64,000 nucleotides of DNA from assembly GCA_002245135.1 (NCBI GenBank), contig NGBS01000001.1, forward strand, positions 248,001-312,000, written 5' to 3'. The notes below the pieces were generated by a model. That model saw only the letters and a program-made list of their open reading frames with translations, did not search any database and was not told where the DNA came from. Shown here piece by piece: positions 60,931-64,000 of this stretch; the stretch's first letter is position 1; every line of letters starts with the position of its first letter. The translations under genes and the position numbers were made by a program. This stretch comes from Proteromonas lacertae. Lineage: Eukaryota; Sar; Bigyra; Opalinata; Proteromonadidae.

Positions 60931-63900
60931 ATGTTTTGCTTAAAATCTTTCGTAGATGATGTGATATCTTCAACATTACCATCTGATTATCTAGTATTTT
61001 AACAATAAATGATTTTTTAGGTAAAAGAAAGGGTAAAAAAGAGTGAATTTGAGATAGATATTGTAATTCAACATGCTCCTGACATTAAAATGTTGAAAAT
61101 TATTAATGTTATTGGAGTAAAAGAAAAGAATGTATTGAAGCTCAGTGAGAATAACTCCATATTGTTAGAATGTTGTTTACCCTTTGTTTATCCATTTAAA
61201 GCATTTCAAATTGATAGTGAGAGTGGATTTATGATTATATCAAGAGATTATTATGCACGAGACTTAGAAGAGGTAATTCAAAGTAAATCCTTGTCAAGTA
61301 GTAATATTAGATGTGTGATAAGCGGAATATGTGATATTTTAATAATATTAAATGAATATGGTGTAGTAGTCGGTAGCTTAAAGTGTTCAAATGTCATATA
61401 TGAAGAAGATGAAAATGATATAAAGTTATGTGATTTAAACCTTAATACGCTAAGAAGAGAAGATGATATAAGAATTTATGATGTGAATTTTAAAAGCCCA
61501 GAAGAGTTGAATGGATTGGAATGTAATGAGAGAAATGTGATTTGGTCAATTGGGTGTATATTATATGAAATGATTTGTAAGAAATTACCATTTAATGAAG
61601 ATAATAATGTATTTAAAACCATCAATAATATTCTGAGATGTAAATACTGTTTAGATATGAAATTTTATGATGAATCGATGAAAGGAATGATAGAAAAAAT
61701 GTTGAAAGTGAAGAGTGAAGATAGAATGAGTTTAAAAGAGTTGAAGAAAGAAATGATAAAAGTGAGTGAAATATTGAGAGACAGTGATAATAATTTAATG
61801 ATATATAATGAAAGGAAAAAAATGTTATATATTAGTGATGATAACGTTGTTTTGCTTCCAATAATATATCCACCACAATACTATTCTGGAAGTAGTATAT
61901 GGAAAAGTATAATATTGATAAATATAATCAAATAGAAATTCGAGATATATTGATAAAATACTACAATAAAAAACTTAATGAAAGAATACTATCAATACTA
62001 TTGATGATGAAGTTATTCAGAAAAGAAAGGTCAACAAGAAAGAAGCTGAAATATCAATTTCATCACAAGTGTGAAGAAAGAAAAGAAGAATGTTATTTAG
62101 ATGAAATGCTTTTTAATATAACTGCTTATCCTGCAGATAAAGAAATGATGATAAAAATTGAATCAAACTGCATTTGTGTATGTGAAGAAGGAATGAAGTA
62201 TCTTTTTAAAGTATTGAAACTTATCAATCCATCGAAACTGATATTCTGTATATTTACTAATCATTTTTGGTTGTTTAGATTGTTATAATATTCCATTCAA
62301 TAACCAATCGTTATTTGGATCATTATTTTCTCAGCTATCTAATCTACAACAACTAGAATTATCATTTTGTAATCTTACTTCTTCTTTCATTGAATCGTTT
62401 ATTCAATCAATTCCTCACATGAAATTAAAATGTCTAACTCTTCCATGTATCTGATATTCATTTTTAATTATTTTTAAATAGTAAAATTGATTGGTCAAAG
62501 AGGATTGAAAATGTTATTTCCATATTTACATCTATTAATCAACAAAAATAATGAATTGGATTTTAGAGAAATGAATTTAAATGATGAATTGATAATATTA
62601 TTATCAAAAGAATTATACAAATATTCAAGTCTTAAGAAAATTGATATTAGAAATAATATTTATGTTAATTCAAAGGGATTAAAAGCTTTATTCTCCAAAT
62701 TTCCAATTTCTAAAATAGCATTTGATTTTAAAGGAAAAGAAGATATTTTGATTGACAAAGACATTCCAGAAATAATAGAATTTGTTAAAAATCATCATAA
62801 TGGTGTATATATTGGAGGTTTGGAAATTAATGACGAATTCTTCAAATCATTAGTATATTTGAGATTAAATGAATTATGGATGATAGCACAGCTAGATTTA
62901 AGCAGTATCTTTTGATAGCTTTCCATTATTTAGATAATAAACTGACATATACAAGTGTTGAAACTTTGATTAGAAATTTATCTTCATTTTCAAGTCTTGA
63001 AAAACTTCATTTAAATGGAAATGAAATAGGAGATGAAGGACTGAGAGTATTATCTCCACATTTACATTTATTGATAGATGATTTTAAAAGTATAAATTGT
63101 TCAAGTATAATGAATATGGTTGTTATTGAATAGGTATGGGATTATCTTCAACTGGATTAAAATATTTGATTAATGGTTTAAAAAATATAGATAAAAAGAT
63201 TAAACTCAATATAAGTAATAATAGTATAGACACAGATGGAATAGAGTGTTTGATGAATTTTGTGAAAAAAAATGATGTGATTGAAAACTTATTTATAATA
63301 GATAATCCTATAGGAAATGGTGGGTTTAAATTAATTCTGAATAGTCTGGAAATGTTAATGTATGCATATCCGCCTGAGATAAACTTGAGAAACATATCCA
63401 TAGATGATGAGAGTGCATCATTATTAGCTGATAGAATACCTTCAATTGAAAATTGTGTAAAGATAAATCTGAATGGTAATAATATCAGAATGAAAGGATT
63501 AAAATCAGTTTGTACAAAATCATCAGATTATAAAGACAGTCCATTTATACAAGCAAAATGTTCAACATGGACAAATGAAGAATTGGTGTATTATTTGAAT
63601 TATTGCATTAAAAAGAAAAGGCATAAATATGATTATAGAATATATGACTTATCGAGTATAGAATACTAATTTCTAATTAAATAGATATGAATTTGAATGA
63701 TTCTCATATTTCCTTAATAAAACAGATAAAATATCAACACCTTGATTTATGCAATAATAAAATCACTTCAAAAGGATTAAAACAATTAACAGAATTTTTA
63801 CCAAAGTATACAAGCCATATTTCAATAGTTGACAATCCAATTGGAGATGAAAAGGAATAGAAATAATTTCGAAACATTTTGATATATTTGTTATTTATTA

Positions 63901-64000
63901 TTCATTAAATCTATCATGTATTTTAATTGTATAATATTTGAATAGATATTGGAATGAGTGAGAAAGGGTTGCAGATGTTAATAGAAAGATTAAAGGGTTA
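60931..64000 (+). CDS. Pseudokinase-LRR protein, copy 2 (3' end outside window)
   Basis: Paralog of the gene at 8083 with the same exon plan: 60931-60993, 61021-61906, 61936-62247, 62279-62446, 62482-62904, 62934-63104, 63134-63655, then 63685 onward, continuing past the window. Kinase-fold part: the HRD position reads VGS before LKCSN, the DFG position reads DLN, and the helix-F Asp is lost in VIWSIGCILYEM, so it too is catalytically dead, with different substitutions from copy 1. LRRs include LEKLHLNGNEIGDEGLRVL and INLNGNNIRMKGLKSVC. It extends further than copy 1, with another LRR block (YQHLDLCNNKITSKGLKQL). At 63850-63853 a run of four A is one short of what keeps the frame (DEKGIEIISKHFD), so there is a possible break near the 3' end. 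Confidence 0.83.

Overview
This is a stretch of nuclear DNA from a unicellular, flagellated, aerobic eukaryote with a very AT-rich genome. The standard genetic code fits, because TAA, TAG and TGA all end real genes. A cilium is indicated by the axonemal dynein heavy chain and an RNF32-like protein. Mitochondria are indicated by a glycine-cleavage T-protein, a mitochondrial-type glutamyl-tRNA synthetase and an adrenodoxin-type ferredoxin. I cannot name the lineage from sequence alone. Genes are packed 20-250 bp apart on both strands. Almost every intron is 20-46 nt long, begins GTAT and ends TAG. Several introns have lengths divisible by three and no stop, so a naive reading frame runs straight through them. 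Five junctions cannot be made with GT-AG introns. They instead show U12-type donors (ATATC[C/A/T]TTT) with AC or AA ends, so a minor spliceosome is likely.

Layout. 1-7919: motor half of an axonemal dynein heavy chain, without introns. 8083-13559: a pseudokinase-LRR gene and an LRR gene with an acidic tail. 13664-24243: housekeeping and cilium-style genes (EF-hand protein, ELOF1, GCVT, NMD3, a coiled-coil protein, EARS2-type GluRS, a BTB/T1 protein, ferredoxin). 24384-36495 (minus) and 41041-52630 (plus): two giant receptors arranged head to head. Each has a signal peptide, about nine tandem periplasmic-binding-protein-like domains of about 390 residues, and a class C-like seven-helix domain. 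36700-40827, between them: a LENG8/THP3-type SAC3 protein, a double-RING/IQ protein (RNF32-like) and a CaMKK/LKB1-like kinase with a C-terminal PH domain. 52789-55418: a kinesin-like protein whose nucleotide-binding motifs are degenerate. 55672-60769: a 42-residue zinc-knuckle protein, a small tail-anchored protein, a SAYSvFN plus SEC-C protein, an HDAC3-like deacetylase and RIOK3. 60931-64000: a second pseudokinase-LRR gene, running off the end.

The most unusual content is the pair of nine-domain receptors. Their binding domains resemble the UrtA/FmdD-type (urea and short-amide) branch of bacterial binding proteins more than ordinary metazoan receptor domains. Next come the AT-AC/AT-AA introns, the paired pseudokinase-LRR genes, the dead kinesin and a recurrent CAAGCTT element 15-45 bp upstream of start codons. 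Single-base frame breaks occur in a few genes. Eight cluster in the 5' third of the minus-strand receptor; others lie in the ferredoxin, the plus-strand receptor and the last LRR gene. They are either sequence errors or decay, and this cannot be settled from the sequence alone. I saw no virus-like element, transposon, tRNA, rRNA or CRISPR array.
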